Below are positions 19,705-28,342 of a stretch of 64,000 nt of DNA, piece after piece. Position 1 is the stretch's first letter, and each line of letters opens with the position of its first letter. A model generated the notes under the pieces. The model saw only the letters and a list, made by a program, of their open reading frames with translations. It did not search any database and had not been told where the DNA came from. Source of the stretch: Pleomorphomonas oryzae DSM 16300 (GTDB lineage: Bacteria > Pseudomonadota > Alphaproteobacteria > Rhizobiales > Pleomorphomonadaceae). The stretch covers positions 124,001 to 188,000 of the forward strand of contig NZ_AUHB01000012.1 of the NCBI RefSeq assembly GCF_000422965.1, in the 5' to 3' direction. Position numbers and translations under genes: made by a program.

Positions 19705-20330
19705 GTCTGTTGCTGTTTGCCGCCAAGGGTTTCGCGCTCGGCTTTGCGGTCGCCGCACCGCTCGGACCGATCGGGGCGCTCTGCATCAACAGGACGCTGC
19801 AGCGCGGCTTCTGGGTCGGGCTAGCCGGCGGGCTCGGCACGGCGTTCGCCGATGCCTTCTACGGCGCTCTGGCGGCTTTGGGCTTTGCCGCCTTCTCAGC
19901 CTTTCTCGCCACGATCGACGGGCCGATGCGCCTTGTCGGCGGCCTTGCCATGATCTGGCTCGGTTGGAAGGGCATGCAACCGAAGCCGCCGCGCCCGGCG
20001 GCCGAGATCGGCGCACGCGATCTTCTCGGCACGATCGGCGCCACCTTTCTCCTCACCATCGCCAACCCGACGACCATTCTGTCCTTTGCCGTATTCTTTG
20101 CCGGCTTGGGCCTCGCCTCGGCGGCGGACGCTCCGTCTGCCCTGGTGGTGGTGGCCGGCGTGTTTGCCGGCTCGCTCGCCTGGTGGATCATTCTGACGGG
20201 CGGCGTGGCTTTGGTCCGCCACAAGGTCAGCGATCGCTTTGCGCTCTGGGTCGGGCGGCTGTCGGGTGGTCTGATCCTGGCCTTCGGCGTTTTGGCGGTG
20301 GGCTCCTTCGTCGCTGGGCTGTTGCGCTAG
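19701..20330 (+). CDS. LysE-family amino-acid exporter
   Basis: This 209-residue protein has about six membrane helices and the LysE/RhtB signature near the N-terminus: GFAVAAPLGPIGALCINRTLQRG, read as a helix ending in PLGPIGALC-NRTL. The conserved loop LLTIANPTTILSFAVFFAGLG follows in the middle. Members export basic or neutral amino acids. The GTG start overlaps the stop of the AsnC-type regulator (GTGA), so the two are translationally coupled and the regulator is probably its dedicated controller. Its 3' end overlaps the stop of the convergent lysR-type gene by a few bases. Confidence 0.9.
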   Translation: MSLLLFAAKGFALGFAVAAPLGPIGALCINRTLQRGFWVGLAGGLGTAFADAFYGALAALGFAAFSAFLATIDGPMRLVGGLAMIWLGWKGMQPKPPRPAAEIGARDLLGTIGATFLLTIANPTTILSFAVFFAGLGLASAADAPSALVVVAGVFAGSLAWWIILTGGVALVRHKVSDRFALWVGRLSGGLILAFGVLAVGSFVAGLLR

Positions 20331-21241
20331 GTCCTTGATCGCTCGCGCATGCTTCTGAGGCAGGCGTCGATGAAGACGCGCAGCTTGGGCTGCAGCCGGC
20401 TCGACTTGGGATAATAGAGGTAGAGCGCGTCTTGGGCCGGCGCAAAATCGTCAAGGCAGGTTTCGAGGCGGCCGTCGGCCAGCTCACGATGGGCGGTCTG
20501 CGACGAGGCATATGTCAGTCCGAGACCGGCCACGGCCATGGCGCGCAGCAGGGTCGAGTCGTCGGAGGTCATCTGTCCTGGCGGGTCGATGGTCACGGCG
20601 ACTCCTTCGCGCTCGAATTCCCAGCGATAGAGATCGCCGTTCGGCGGCAGGCGGAAGCGCAGGCAGGTGTGGTTGGCGAGGTCGTCTGGCGTCTCCGGCC
20701 TGCCGTGGGCAGCGAAATAGGCGGGAGAGCCAACGACGATCCAGGAGAAGGGCGGGGTGACGCGGACCGTCAGCATATCCTGATCGATGAACTCGCCGAT
20801 GCGGATGCCGGCGTCGAAGCCGCTGCCGACAAGGTCGTTGCGTTTGGTGTCAGTGATCACCTCGACGGCAATATCGGGATAGGCTTGAAGGAAGGCTGGC
20901 AGCATCGGCGTCAGCACTTCGCGGGCGGCAATGTGGTGGGTGAGAAGGCGGAGTGTGCCGGAGGGTCTGCCGCTGAGGTTGGCGAGATTGTCGAGCGAGC
21001 CGGCGATCGCGGTGGCGGCTGGCTGGACCTCGGCGAGAAAGCGCTCGCCGGCCTCGGTGAGGGCGACATGCCGGGTGGTGCGATGGAGAAGGGGCAGACC
21101 GATCCGCCGCTCCAGTGTCTGCACTGCCTGGCTGACGGCGCCAGGGGTGACGCGGAGTTCGCGGGCAGCGGCGCGGAAGCTGCCACGCCGGACCACGGTG
21201 AGAAACTCGCTGATGCCGTCGAAAAGGTCCGTTCGGGCCAT
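20327..21241 (-). CDS. LysR-family transcriptional regulator
   Basis: This 304-residue regulator has an N-terminal winged helix (FLTVVRRGSFRAAARELRVTPGAVSQAVQTLERRIGLPLLHRTTR in its consecutive pieces) and a periplasmic-binding-like effector domain (GTLRLLTHHIAAREVLTPML; then DAGIRIGEFIDQDM). It belongs to the large DsdA/AaeR-like group commonly found beside oxidoreductases. It is divergent from the aldo/keto reductase gene, and LysR proteins typically control the divergent neighbour, so the reductase is its likely target. I chose the ATG giving MARTDLFDGI. The 268-base intergenic region presumably holds the operators. Confidence 0.9.
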   Translation of the reverse strand: MARTDLFDGISEFLTVVRRGSFRAAARELRVTPGAVSQAVQTLERRIGLPLLHRTTRHVALTEAGERFLAEVQPAATAIAGSLDNLANLSGRPSGTLRLLTHHIAAREVLTPMLPAFLQAYPDIAVEVITDTKRNDLVGSGFDAGIRIGEFIDQDMLTVRVTPPFSWIVVGSPAYFAAHGRPETPDDLANHTCLRFRLPPNGDLYRWEFEREGVAVTIDPPGQMTSDDSTLLRAMAVAGLGLTYASSQTAHRELADGRLETCLDDFAPAQDALYLYYPKSSRLQPKLRVFIDACLRSMRERSRT

Positions 21242-21509
21242 GGTCGTTCCTATCGCGGGATGCACGAGCTCGCCCAAGCGTGATTTGGCGACCCGCGCCA
21301 GAGGATGCATAATAACAACCTCAAAAGCAGCCGATTGTATAGTTCAGCTAATCAGCCTGTTGTGTTTGGCATGGCTATTCCGGCCACCGCTGGCGGCCTA
21401 TGTCATTGGCAGGCGCCGGGGCCGTTTTCGTTCGAGCCCGCTTCCGCCCGCCGCGCATTCCCCTGCCGGCTGCTCTTTCGTTCCTCAATCCATTCTTCAA
21501 GGTGATGAC

Positions 21510-22541
21510 ATGCGTTACAATACGCTCGGTGGCACCGGCCTCCTCGTCTCGGAAATTTGCTTGGGCACCATGACCTTCGGCGGTCAGGGCTTCTGGACCG
21601 CCATCGGCTCGCTCGATCAGTCAGTGGCCGACAGCATCGTCGCCGGGGCCCTCGATCAGGGCGTCAACTTCATCGATACCGCCGACGTCTACTCGGAAGG
21701 CCTGTCGGAAGAGATCACCGGCGCGGCGATCCGCAATTCGGGTCGTGCCCGCTCCGACGTCGTCCTGGCCACCAAGGTGTTCGGTGCGGTCGGCAAGGGC
21801 GTCAACGATCGCGGCGCCTCGCGCGGCCACATCATGGATGGCGTCAAGGCCAGCCTGAAACGGCTCGGGACCGACTATATCGACCTCTACCAGATCCATG
21901 GCACCGACCCGGTGACGCCGATCGAGGAGACGGTACGGGCGCTCGACGATTTGGTTCGCGACGGACTCATTCGCTATGTCGGTGTTTCCAACTGGCCGGC
22001 CTGGCGCATCATGAAGGCGCTCGGCATCGCCGATCGGCTGGGGCTCGACCGCATCGCCAGCCTGCAGGCCTATTACACCATCGCCGGTCGCGACCTCGAA
22101 CGTGACATCGCGCCGCTGCTGCAGGCCGAAAAGGTCGGCCTGATGGTGTGGAGCCCGCTGGCCGGTGGCCTCCTGTCGGGCAAGTATAGCCGCGACGGGT
22201 CCGGCGAGGGCCGCCGCGCCAATTTCGATTTCCCACCGGTCAACAAGGATCGCGCCTTCGACGCCGTCGACGTGATGGCCGAAATCGCCAAGGACAAGGG
22301 CGCGTCGGTGGCGCGCATCGCGCTCGCCTATGTGCTGCACAAGCCTTTCGTCTCCTCGGTGATCATCGGTGCCAAGTCGGTGGAGCAGCTCAACGACAAC
22401 ATCGCCGCCAGCGAGGTGGTTCTGTCGGCTGATGAACTTGCCCGTCTCGATGCCGTCTCGGCCCTGCCGGCCGAATATCCCGGCTGGATGCTGGAGCGGC
22501 AGGGCAGCGAGCGGCTGTCGACCGTCGCCAAGCCCAGATAA
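21510..22541 (+). CDS. Aldo/keto reductase
   Basis: This 343-residue TIM-barrel oxidoreductase has the catalytic tetrad region: DTADVYSEG (Asp and Tyr), ATKVFG (Lys), and LYQIHGTDP (His). The NADPH-binding C-terminal motif is ALAYVLHKPFVSSVIIGAKSVEQLNDNI. Substrates are aldehydes, ketones or sugars; which is unknown. AAGGTGAT precedes the ATG; a much longer open frame upstream reads through the lysR region in another frame and is not coding. It is divergent from the LysR-type regulator, its likely controller. Confidence 0.92.
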   Translation: MRYNTLGGTGLLVSEICLGTMTFGGQGFWTAIGSLDQSVADSIVAGALDQGVNFIDTADVYSEGLSEEITGAAIRNSGRARSDVVLATKVFGAVGKGVNDRGASRGHIMDGVKASLKRLGTDYIDLYQIHGTDPVTPIEETVRALDDLVRDGLIRYVGVSNWPAWRIMKALGIADRLGLDRIASLQAYYTIAGRDLERDIAPLLQAEKVGLMVWSPLAGGLLSGKYSRDGSGEGRRANFDFPPVNKDRAFDAVDVMAEIAKDKGASVARIALAYVLHKPFVSSVIIGAKSVEQLNDNIAASEVVLSADELARLDAVSALPAEYPGWMLERQGSERLSTVAKPR

Positions 22542-22665
22542 AAGAGGAATCGGGTGGCGCGGGACCGCGCCGCCCGCCTTCCCACGCGGCCATATCCGGG
22601 ATTTCTCCCTTTTCTTGGCCGGCGCGATGTGCCAAACCCGCGCCAAAAGCGGAATGGGCAAGATC

Positions 22666-23457
22666 ATGTCGGACGAGACAGCGGCCGGACGCGGACCGGC
22701 CATCATCCTCTGCGAGCCGCAGATGGGCGAGAACATTGGCGCGGCGGCCCGTGCCATGGCCAACTTCGGGCTGTCGGATCTCCGGATCGTCGCCCCGCGC
22801 GACGGCTGGCCCAACGAGAAGGCGGAAGCCAACGCCGCCAAGGCGACGCACATCATCCATGCGGCCCGCGTCTACGACCGGCTCGAGGATGCAATCGTCG
22901 ATCTCTCCTTCGTCTATGCGACCACGGCACGCGACCGTGACGTCACCAAGGCGGTGCGCGGACCGGTGCATGCCGCCAAACACATGCGGGCGCTCGAAGT
23001 CCAGGGCGCGGGCGTCGGTTTGCTGTTTGGCCGCGAGCGCTGGGGGCTCAATAACGACGAGGTGGCCCTTGCCGACGAGATCCTGACGCTGCCGGTGGCG
23101 CCGGAATATGCTTCCCTCAACATCGCCCAGGCGGTGCTGGTGGTGGCCTATGAGTGGCGCAAGGCGGGCTTCGAGGATCCCGACAGTGCGCTGCCGTTTG
23201 CTGCCTCCGACCGCTCGCCACCGGCCGGCAAGGCAGAGTTGCTGGGCCTGTTCGATCATCTGGAATCGGCGCTCGACGAGCGGCATTTCTTCCATCCGCC
23301 GGAGAAGCGGCCGACGATGATCCGCAACCTCCGCGCCATTTTCCAGCGCCAGCAATTGACGCAGCAGGAGATCCGGACGCTGCGCGGCATCATCACCTGC
23401 CTCGACGGCAAGAACCATCGGCCGAAGAAGCCGATCACCGACGATAGCGAAGCATAG
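22666..23457 (+). CDS. trmJ: tRNA/rRNA methyltransferase, TrmJ/SpoU family
   Basis: This SPOUT-class 2'-O-ribose methyltransferase has 263 residues. Motif 1 is ILCEPQMGENIGAAARAMANFG, motif 2 GLLFGRERWGLNNDEVALAD, and motif 3 LPVAPEYASLNIAQAVLVVAYEW, which together form the trefoil-knot SAM site. A helical C-terminal extension (FDHLESALDERHFFHPPEKRP, in consecutive pieces) is typical of TrmJ, which methylates position 32 of certain tRNAs. Three in-frame ATGs compete: 22627, 22654 and 22666. The last gives MSDETAAGRGP, the usual family start, and GGAATGGG lies upstream, but a 4-residue longer form is possible. Confidence 0.88.
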   Translation: MSDETAAGRGPAIILCEPQMGENIGAAARAMANFGLSDLRIVAPRDGWPNEKAEANAAKATHIIHAARVYDRLEDAIVDLSFVYATTARDRDVTKAVRGPVHAAKHMRALEVQGAGVGLLFGRERWGLNNDEVALADEILTLPVAPEYASLNIAQAVLVVAYEWRKAGFEDPDSALPFAASDRSPPAGKAELLGLFDHLESALDERHFFHPPEKRPTMIRNLRAIFQRQQLTQQEIRTLRGIITCLDGKNHRPKKPITDDSEA

Positions 23458-23559
23458 GATTTCGTTAACCGTGCGGGCCGAGGATGAGGGCGGCTCGGCC
23501 CGATGTCGCCGCATTCGGCTGGCACTGCTGGGTGAACGAGGCAGGCTCTAGGGAATCCC

Positions 23560-24369
23560 ATGCGTATCCTGGTGTTCGATAGCGGCGTCGGCGGCCTCTC
23601 GGTTGCCCGCGAAATCGGCAAGGCGCTGCCGGGCGTCGGCATGGACTATGTCGCCGATCTCGCCGTCTTCCCCTATGGCGCACTGGAACCCGACGTGCTG
23701 ATCGACCGCGTCGTGTCATTGATGGACGAGGCACTCGCCGTTCTCGACCCAGCGGCTCTGGTGATTGCCTGCAATACTGCTTCGACGCTGGTACTGCCGC
23801 CGCTCAGAGCCCGCTTCAAGCTGCCGATCGTCGGCACCGTGCCTGCGGTGAAGCCGGCCGCCGAGCACAGCCGATCGCGACTCGCTTCCGTGCTGGCAAC
23901 GCCCGGCACCGTGAAGCGCGACTACACGCGCGACCTGATCGCTAAATTCGCTGGCGACTGTCGTTTTACGCTGGTTGGCTCGATGGCCCTGGCCGAGCTG
24001 GTCGAACGCGAGGTGTCAGGCATACCGGTGACCGACGCCGAGCTGCTCGCTGAAATCGCTCCCTGCTTTGTGGAAGAAAGTGGGAGGCGGACCGATACCG
24101 TCGTGCTCGCCTGCACCCATTATCCGTTGGTGCTCGACCGGCTGAAGGCGCTGGCGCCCTGGCCGGTGGAGTGGATCGATCCGGCGCCGGCCATTGCCCG
24201 CCGCGTGGTGACGGTGACGGCTGGTGCCGGCCTGTCGCGTGACGAGGACGCCCCGCGCCGCTTCTTCTCGACCGGTCGCCGGCCTGCGCGCAGTATGCTC
24301 GACGCATTCGGATTCGAGGAGAGCGACGGTCTCTTCGCCGGCGAAGCGTTGAAAATCGCCCGGGCCTGA
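23560..24369 (+). CDS. murI: Glutamate racemase
   Basis: MurI supplies D-glutamate for peptidoglycan. The 269-residue protein has the substrate loop FDSGVGGLSV with Asp7, and the two catalytic cysteines Cys71 (IACNTAST) and Cys185 (LACTHYPLV). The conserved GTVPAVKPA and LATPGTVKR strands lie between them. Length is normal. It stands between trmJ and rpsD on the same strand, with about 100 bases before it and 235 after it, so it probably has its own promoter. Confidence 0.96.
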   Translation: MRILVFDSGVGGLSVAREIGKALPGVGMDYVADLAVFPYGALEPDVLIDRVVSLMDEALAVLDPAALVIACNTASTLVLPPLRARFKLPIVGTVPAVKPAAEHSRSRLASVLATPGTVKRDYTRDLIAKFAGDCRFTLVGSMALAELVEREVSGIPVTDAELLAEIAPCFVEESGRRTDTVVLACTHYPLVLDRLKALAPWPVEWIDPAPAIARRVVTVTAGAGLSRDEDAPRRFFSTGRRPARSMLDAFGFEESDGLFAGEALKIARA

Positions 24370-24400
24370 CCGAAAAGGCCGGAAACGCCGCGCTTTCAGT

Positions 24401-24604
24401 TTGACAGCGGCACCTCACTCGACTATTCACCCCTCAACCCGCCGGTTCCTTGGTAACGAGGAGCCGGCGTGGCCGTTCACGTGTCCCGTGGGGAGCCTGC
24501 CGCGCGCAGCGTTTCCCTGTCGGTTTCGGGTGGTCTTCGGACCGCATCGGAGCAGAGGAGGGCGCGAGTCCTGAATAGAACACTGACAAAAAGCGGGATA
24601 CGCG
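24401..24604 (+). promoter_or_regulatory. rpsD promoter and long 5' leader with hairpin
   Basis: A near-consensus promoter, TTGACA (24401-24406), 17-bp spacer, TATTCA (24424-24429), would start transcription near 24436 and give a leader of about 168 bases before rpsD. Right at its 5' end lies a 10-bp stem with one wobble pair: 24440-24449 pairs with 24460-24469 around a 10-base loop. S4 autoregulation through mRNA leaders is known in other bacteria. Whether this leader does it is inference. Confidence 0.55.
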
Positions 24605-25222
24605 ATGTCTAAGCGCCATAGTGCAAAGTACAAGATCGACCGCCGCATGGGCGAGAACCTCTGGGGTCGCCCCAAGAGCCCGGTCAACAAGCGTGAATAC
24701 GGCCCCGGCCAGCACGGTCAGCGCCGCAAGGGCAAGACCTCCGACTACGGTCTGCAGCTGCGCGCCAAGCAGAAGCTGAAGGGTTACTATGGTGACCTCA
24801 GCGAGAAGCAGTTCTACAAGATTTACGAGGAAGCCGTCCGTCTGCGTGGCGATACCTCGGAAGCGCTGATCGGCCTGCTCGAGACCCGTCTCGACGCCGT
24901 CGTCTATCGCGCCAAGTTCGTGCCGACCCCGTTCGCGGCTCGTCAGTTCGTCAACCACGGCCACGTCACCGTCAACGGCCGCAAGGTCAACGTCGGTTCT
25001 TACCGCTGCAAGATCGGCGACGTGGTCGAAGTTCGCCAGAAGTCCAAGGAACTGGCGATCGTTCTCGAGTCGGTTGAGCTCGCCGAGCGCGATACCCCCG
25101 ACTACATCGAAGTCGATACCGCCAAGAAGGTCGCCAAGCTGGTCCGCGTGCCCGGCCTGGCCGACGTTCCCTACGCCGTCAAGATGGAGCCGAACCTGGT
25201 CGTCGAGTATTACTCGCGCTGA
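24605..25222 (+). CDS. rpsD: 30S ribosomal protein S4
   Basis: S4 nucleates 16S rRNA folding in the small subunit. The 205-residue protein begins [20 protein letters not shown] and has the S4 RNA-binding domain around residues 94-155 ([30 protein letters not shown]). It ends [10 protein letters not shown] as expected. It is a stand-alone gene rather than part of an alpha operon, as usual in Hyphomicrobiales, and has its own promoter and a strong terminator. Confidence 0.98.
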   Translation: MSKRHSAKYKIDRRMGENLWGRPKSPVNKREYGPGQHGQRRKGKTSDYGLQLRAKQKLKGYYGDLSEKQFYKIYEEAVRLRGDTSEALIGLLETRLDAVVYRAKFVPTPFAARQFVNHGHVTVNGRKVNVGSYRCKIGDVVEVRQKSKELAIVLESVELAERDTPDYIEVDTAKKVAKLVRVPGLADVPYAVKMEPNLVVEYYSR

Positions 25223-25252
25223 TAGGGTTCCGAAGCTTCGGACTTATGGAGA

Positions 25253-25282
25253 GGCCGCCCATCGGGCGGCCTTTTCGCTTTT
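25253..25282 (+). terminator. Hairpin terminator after rpsD
   Basis: GGCCGCCC (25253-25260), loop ATC, GGGCGGCC (25264-25271), then TTTTCGCTTTT. It lies between convergent rpsD and the beta-lactamase-fold gene. Confidence 0.9.
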
Positions 25283-25286
25283 GGGA

Positions 25287-26408
25287 TCAGGCCTGAAGGT
25301 CTCTGTAGACGGCGTGGAGGATGTCCTTCGGGAAGGCGCCTATGCAGCCTTCGAGCGCCGTGTTGGTGAAGATGACGATCGTGAGCCCTGTCGCCGGATC
25401 GACGTACCACTGATGGCCATAGGCGCCGCCCCAGGCCCAGGTGCCGGGCTGGCAAGGCAGCTTTTGCATGGTTGGGTCGCGGTAGATTGACCAGCCGTGC
25501 GAATAGCCCTGACCGGAGGGGGCCGGATCGAGATCCACGGTATGCGCTTCCGTCAAGAGCGGCCTGGAGGCCGGCGACAGGATGGGCGTGCCGCCCTGGC
25601 GCATCACCTCGAGGAAGGTGAGGAAATCTTCTGCCGTGCCGATCATGCCGGCGCCGCCTGACGGGAAGGCCTTGGGATCGAAGGCACGGCCGGTCCAGAA
25701 CTCCACGAAACCGTCCTCGTTCTTGACGCGTTCGATATAGACCATCCGGGTCGGCGGCGTTCCGTCGGCATAGGGTACGGCTAGACGGTTAGGATCGGTC
25801 GGCCAGAAGCCCGTATCCGTCATGCCGAGGGGATCGGTCACCCGCGCCTTGACGATCTCGGGCAAGGTGCGGCCGTCGACCACCTCCATGACGCCGCCCA
25901 GCACGTCGATGGCGACCGAATAGCACCAGCTGGTACCCGGCTCGAAGGCGAGGGGTAGGGCGGCGATACGGCGGATGTTTTCGGCAAGGTCGAAATCGGA
26001 CGGACCAGTACCGCCGCAGGCCGGCTTGCCGTTGCCGTTGTCGGTGTCATAGGTCAAACCCGACGTGTGGGTCATGAGCTGGGAGATGGTGATGGTCGGC
26101 GCGCGACCGTCGGCAAGCCGCGGGCGAAAGTCGGGCAGGTAGCGGGTCACGGGATCGTCGAGGCGCATCTTGCCCGCCTCGACCATGGCGAGCGCGGCAG
26201 CGGAGACCATTGGCTTGCTCACCGATGCCAGACGAAAGATTGTGTTCGGGGCCATCGGCCGTGACGCTTCGCGGTCGAGGAAACCGGCTTGCCTACTGTA
26301 GACGAGTTCACCGTTCAGCTTGATCAATAGGTTGGCGCCGACGATCGTCCTGCTTATGGCGTGGTCGACTACCCTGTCGACGGCGGAAAACTGACTGGCG
26401 TTGCTCAC
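25287..26408 (-). CDS. Serine beta-lactamase-fold hydrolase (class C/EstB-like)
   Basis: This 373-residue protein has the class C beta-lactamase/esterase fold. The nucleophile motif SxxK is SVSK in FRLASVSKPMVSA, the second motif Y-x-x is WCYSVA, and a C-terminal strand contains GGAYGHQWYVDPATGLT, where the usual K/H-T/S-G position is GHQW. No signal peptide is visible, so it is more likely a cytoplasmic esterase or peptidase (EstB type) than a secreted beta-lactamase. I chose the GTG at 26408 because GGGAGAGG precedes it; 44 upstream residues in frame look non-coding. It is divergent from the ArsR-SRPBCC gene, with 179 bases between them. Confidence 0.88.
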   Translation of the reverse strand: MSNASQFSAVDRVVDHAISRTIVGANLLIKLNGELVYSRQAGFLDREASRPMAPNTIFRLASVSKPMVSAAALAMVEAGKMRLDDPVTRYLPDFRPRLADGRAPTITISQLMTHTSGLTYDTDNGNGKPACGGTGPSDFDLAENIRRIAALPLAFEPGTSWCYSVAIDVLGGVMEVVDGRTLPEIVKARVTDPLGMTDTGFWPTDPNRLAVPYADGTPPTRMVYIERVKNEDGFVEFWTGRAFDPKAFPSGGAGMIGTAEDFLTFLEVMRQGGTPILSPASRPLLTEAHTVDLDPAPSGQGYSHGWSIYRDPTMQKLPCQPGTWAWGGAYGHQWYVDPATGLTIVIFTNTALEGCIGAFPKDILHAVYRDLQA

Positions 26409-26540
26409 TTGGCCCTCTCCCTGAAATTGTCCGCAGCCATACTGCCACTCTGTGGCTGCGTGCGGCATCCTAATCTTTGGCACGTCGATTTCTGGCGGGA
26501 GTGGAATGGCCGGCCATATGAAAGTGGCGCCGCGTCTCAT

Positions 26541-26580
26541 ACGTTACTATATTGACACGTTACTAAATAGGAACATATTA
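26541..26580 (+). promoter_or_regulatory. Promoter and direct-repeat operator of the arsR-SRPBCC gene
   Basis: ACGTTACTA occurs twice (26541-26549 and 26557-26565), 16 bases apart. TTGACA (26552-26557) lies at and between the copies, and ATATTA (26575-26580) follows after exactly 17 bases. The start codon is at 26588, so the predicted transcription start falls on or next to the ATG. ArsR-type autorepression is the likely logic. Confidence 0.6.
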
Positions 26581-26587
26581 TCTCCCC

Positions 26588-27370
26588 ATGGCCGACGTTT
26601 TTGATGCCCTCGCCAGTGCGCACCGTCGCCAGCTGCTGGACGCCCTCAGAGAGCGGGATGGCCAGACGCTGGGCGAGCTCGAGACCTGTCTGCCATTGTC
26701 ACGCTTCGCGGTGATGAAGCATCTCGGCGTCCTTGAAGATGCCGGGCTGGTGGTCACCCGCAAAATCGGGCGCGAGAAGTTTCACTATCTCAACCCCGTT
26801 CCCATTCAGGACGTGAGCGATCGCTGGATCTCGCGCTACGCCTCGCCGTTTGCGCGCGGTCTCGCTGACCTAAAGAGCGGATTCCAGCAGGGGGTATTTA
26901 AAATGGATACCGTGAAGATTGCGCCGAAACACATTTATGAGCTTTTCATCGACGCCACGCCGGAGGCGGTGTGGGCGGTCCTGACCGACGACGACAAGAC
27001 GCCGCTCTGGCAGCATTTCAACATGACGTCACGCACCGAATGGCGCGTCGGCGGCAAGATCGAATTCCTGATTGGTGATCGGGCGATGATCGTTGGCGAG
27101 CTGATCGAGATGACGCCGCCGAAGCGCCTTTCCCATAGCTTTTCTGCCCGCTGGTCCGAGGATGTTGCCGGCGATCCGCCGTCGCGGGTTACCTGGGAAC
27201 TGGAGCCGGTGGGGAATGGGGCTACCAAACTCAGCCTGGTTCATGACGACTTCGGTGGCGATACGACGACCAGCCGTATGGTAGCCGTTGGTTGGATCGA
27301 GGCCATCTCCCGTCTCAAAACGCTGGTGGAAACCGGACGCCCCTTCGCCATGCCGGGGCTGCCGGGCTGA
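26588..27370 (+). CDS. ArsR-type regulator fused to SRPBCC (AHSA1-like) domain
   Basis: The 260 residues form two domains. Residues about 1-85 are an ArsR winged helix (VFDALASAHRRQLLDALRERDGQ in pieces; then LSRFAVMKHLGVLEDAGLVVTRK). Residues about 110-250 are an SRPBCC/AHSA1 hydrophobic-pocket domain (IYELFIDATPEAVWAVLTDDDKTPLWQ in pieces; then VGGKIEFLIGDRAMIVGEL). ArsR and AHSA1 genes are often adjacent; here they are one polypeptide, so ligand binding in the pocket may directly gate DNA binding. No cysteine metal site is apparent. No Shine-Dalgarno precedes the ATG (TCTCCCC), and the promoter position predicts a leaderless mRNA. Confidence 0.88.
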   Translation: MADVFDALASAHRRQLLDALRERDGQTLGELETCLPLSRFAVMKHLGVLEDAGLVVTRKIGREKFHYLNPVPIQDVSDRWISRYASPFARGLADLKSGFQQGVFKMDTVKIAPKHIYELFIDATPEAVWAVLTDDDKTPLWQHFNMTSRTEWRVGGKIEFLIGDRAMIVGELIEMTPPKRLSHSFSARWSEDVAGDPPSRVTWELEPVGNGATKLSLVHDDFGGDTTTSRMVAVGWIEAISRLKTLVETGRPFAMPGLPG

Positions 27371-27390
27371 CATCCGCCAATATGCGAAAA

Positions 27391-27412
27391 GGCCGCCCGA
27401 ATGGGCGGCCTT
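27391..27412. terminator. Bidirectional hairpin between arsR-SRPBCC and secreted-protein copy 1
   Basis: GGCCGCCC (27391-27398), loop GAAT, GGGCGGCC (27403-27410). On the minus strand it is followed by TTTTCG, so it mainly terminates the minus-strand small gene. It is duplicated at 28321-28342. Confidence 0.8.
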
Positions 27413-27459
27413 CCCGACAAGCGTCAGCTTTCGCCGACCGGTTGAGCTCAAGCTGACGA

Positions 27460-27819
27460 TCAGTTGCCGATCACATCGCTGTTGGCGGCATAGGGGATGT
27501 AGTGCGGCTGGGCGATCTGAGGGGCAGCGCCCGGCAGAACGGTCTTCGTCACGAGATCGGTGCCGGCAGCCGCGCCCGGATCATATTCAACGACGGTGCT
27601 CGGCGAAGCGCCATGGGTGCCGACCACAGCCGAACCAACCTGCGCATAACGCTGGGCGTCGGCAGCGGCGGCGGCGGCATTGGCCGAATTCACCTGAGCC
27701 GGGGCGGTGACGAACGTCGGGGAGGCATTGTCAGCACCCGGGTCGAAGGACGAGGCGGCGTTGGCAATGGCGGGAACCAGAACAACGGCGAAAGCGGCGG
27801 CAGTGAGGAACTTCTTCAT
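27460..27819 (-). CDS. Small secreted protein, duplicated copy 1, unknown function
   Basis: This 119-residue protein has a classic signal peptide (KKFLTAAAFAVVLVPAIANA, cleavage after ANA, about residue 21). The mature chain is Ala/Pro/Val-rich without cysteines, with recognisable stretches SFDPGADNASPTFV, YAQVGSAVVGTHGASP and HYIPYAANSDVIGN. I do not recognise a family. GGAGATACATC precedes the ATG. Copy 2 at 28390 differs at only six residues (V15/A, I18/L, S45/P, L89/F and I102/V among them), so both are under constraint or recently homogenised. It is probably periplasmic or secreted. A hairpin terminator follows each copy. Confidence 0.75.
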   Translation of the reverse strand: MKKFLTAAAFAVVLVPAIANAASSFDPGADNASPTFVTAPAQVNSANAAAAAADAQRYAQVGSAVVGTHGASPSTVVEYDPGAAAGTDLVTKTVLPGAAPQIAQPHYIPYAANSDVIGN

Positions 27820-28233
27820 GATGTATCTCCGGTCTAGAATTCTTGGTCAGGTCGTTGGTTTTGTCGGGTGGCAGCGGGGAGGAGGTCTTGTTCGCTGCCG
27901 ATGACCAACATTTGGACCTAGACCGATCACGGCGAAACCGGCCTCCGCTGACGAGTGCGCGTTAGAAAGTTGAACATGGGATCGCGAAATCGTGTGCTGG
28001 GAATTGATCGGTTGGCGCGGTGCCCAATGAAATCGCGGTCTGCCGCCAAAAATGGCATCAGAACCGCTCACGGATCGCGAGCGCCGGCGTGAACGGAAGA
28101 GGCCGTCCGTTCACGAGCGCATTCGACTAAAGTCGAAAATTTTCCATTGAAACCAGCAAAATAGGCGTTAGCCGCCTTTGAAACGGGCCGACGGAGCGCT
28201 TCATCCCCCGCGCAGCGTTCATTCAAGGAAACG

Positions 28234-28272
28234 AAAAAGCCCCCGAAGGTTGGTGTCCAGCTTTCAGGGGCA
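28234..28272 (-). terminator. Probable relic copy of the grxD terminator
   Basis: On the minus strand GCCCCTGAA pairs with TTCGGGGGC around a 15-base loop and is followed by TTTTTCG. The AAAAAGCCCCCG edge at 28234 corresponds to the same sequence in the grxD terminator at 29161, 927 bases away. That is the duplication distance, so this hairpin appears to be the duplicated and partly decayed grxD terminator. It could still act. Confidence 0.6.
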
Positions 28273-28320
28273 GTTCACTGCGCCGGAGCTGCCGGGCCGA
28301 CATCCGCCAAGACGCGAAAA

Positions 28321-28342
28321 GGCCGCCCGAATGGGCGGCCTT
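28321..28342. terminator. Hairpin after secreted-protein copy 2
   Basis: GGCCGCCC (28321-28328) pairs with GGGCGGCC (28333-28340) around GAAT, followed by TTTTCG on the minus strand. It is an exact copy of the hairpin at 27391. Confidence 0.8.

Larger units (their letters stand above)
27345..28281. repeat. Tandem duplication, copy 1 (about 930 bp)
   Basis: The unit contains the 3' end of the arsR-SRPBCC gene, a hairpin, a small secreted-protein gene, its promoter region and, at its right end, a sequence resembling the grxD terminator. Corresponding positions in copy 2 are 930 bases further on (27361/28291, 27460/28390). Similarity is very high in the coding part and declines toward the right. 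The right edge is approximate. Confidence 0.8.
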
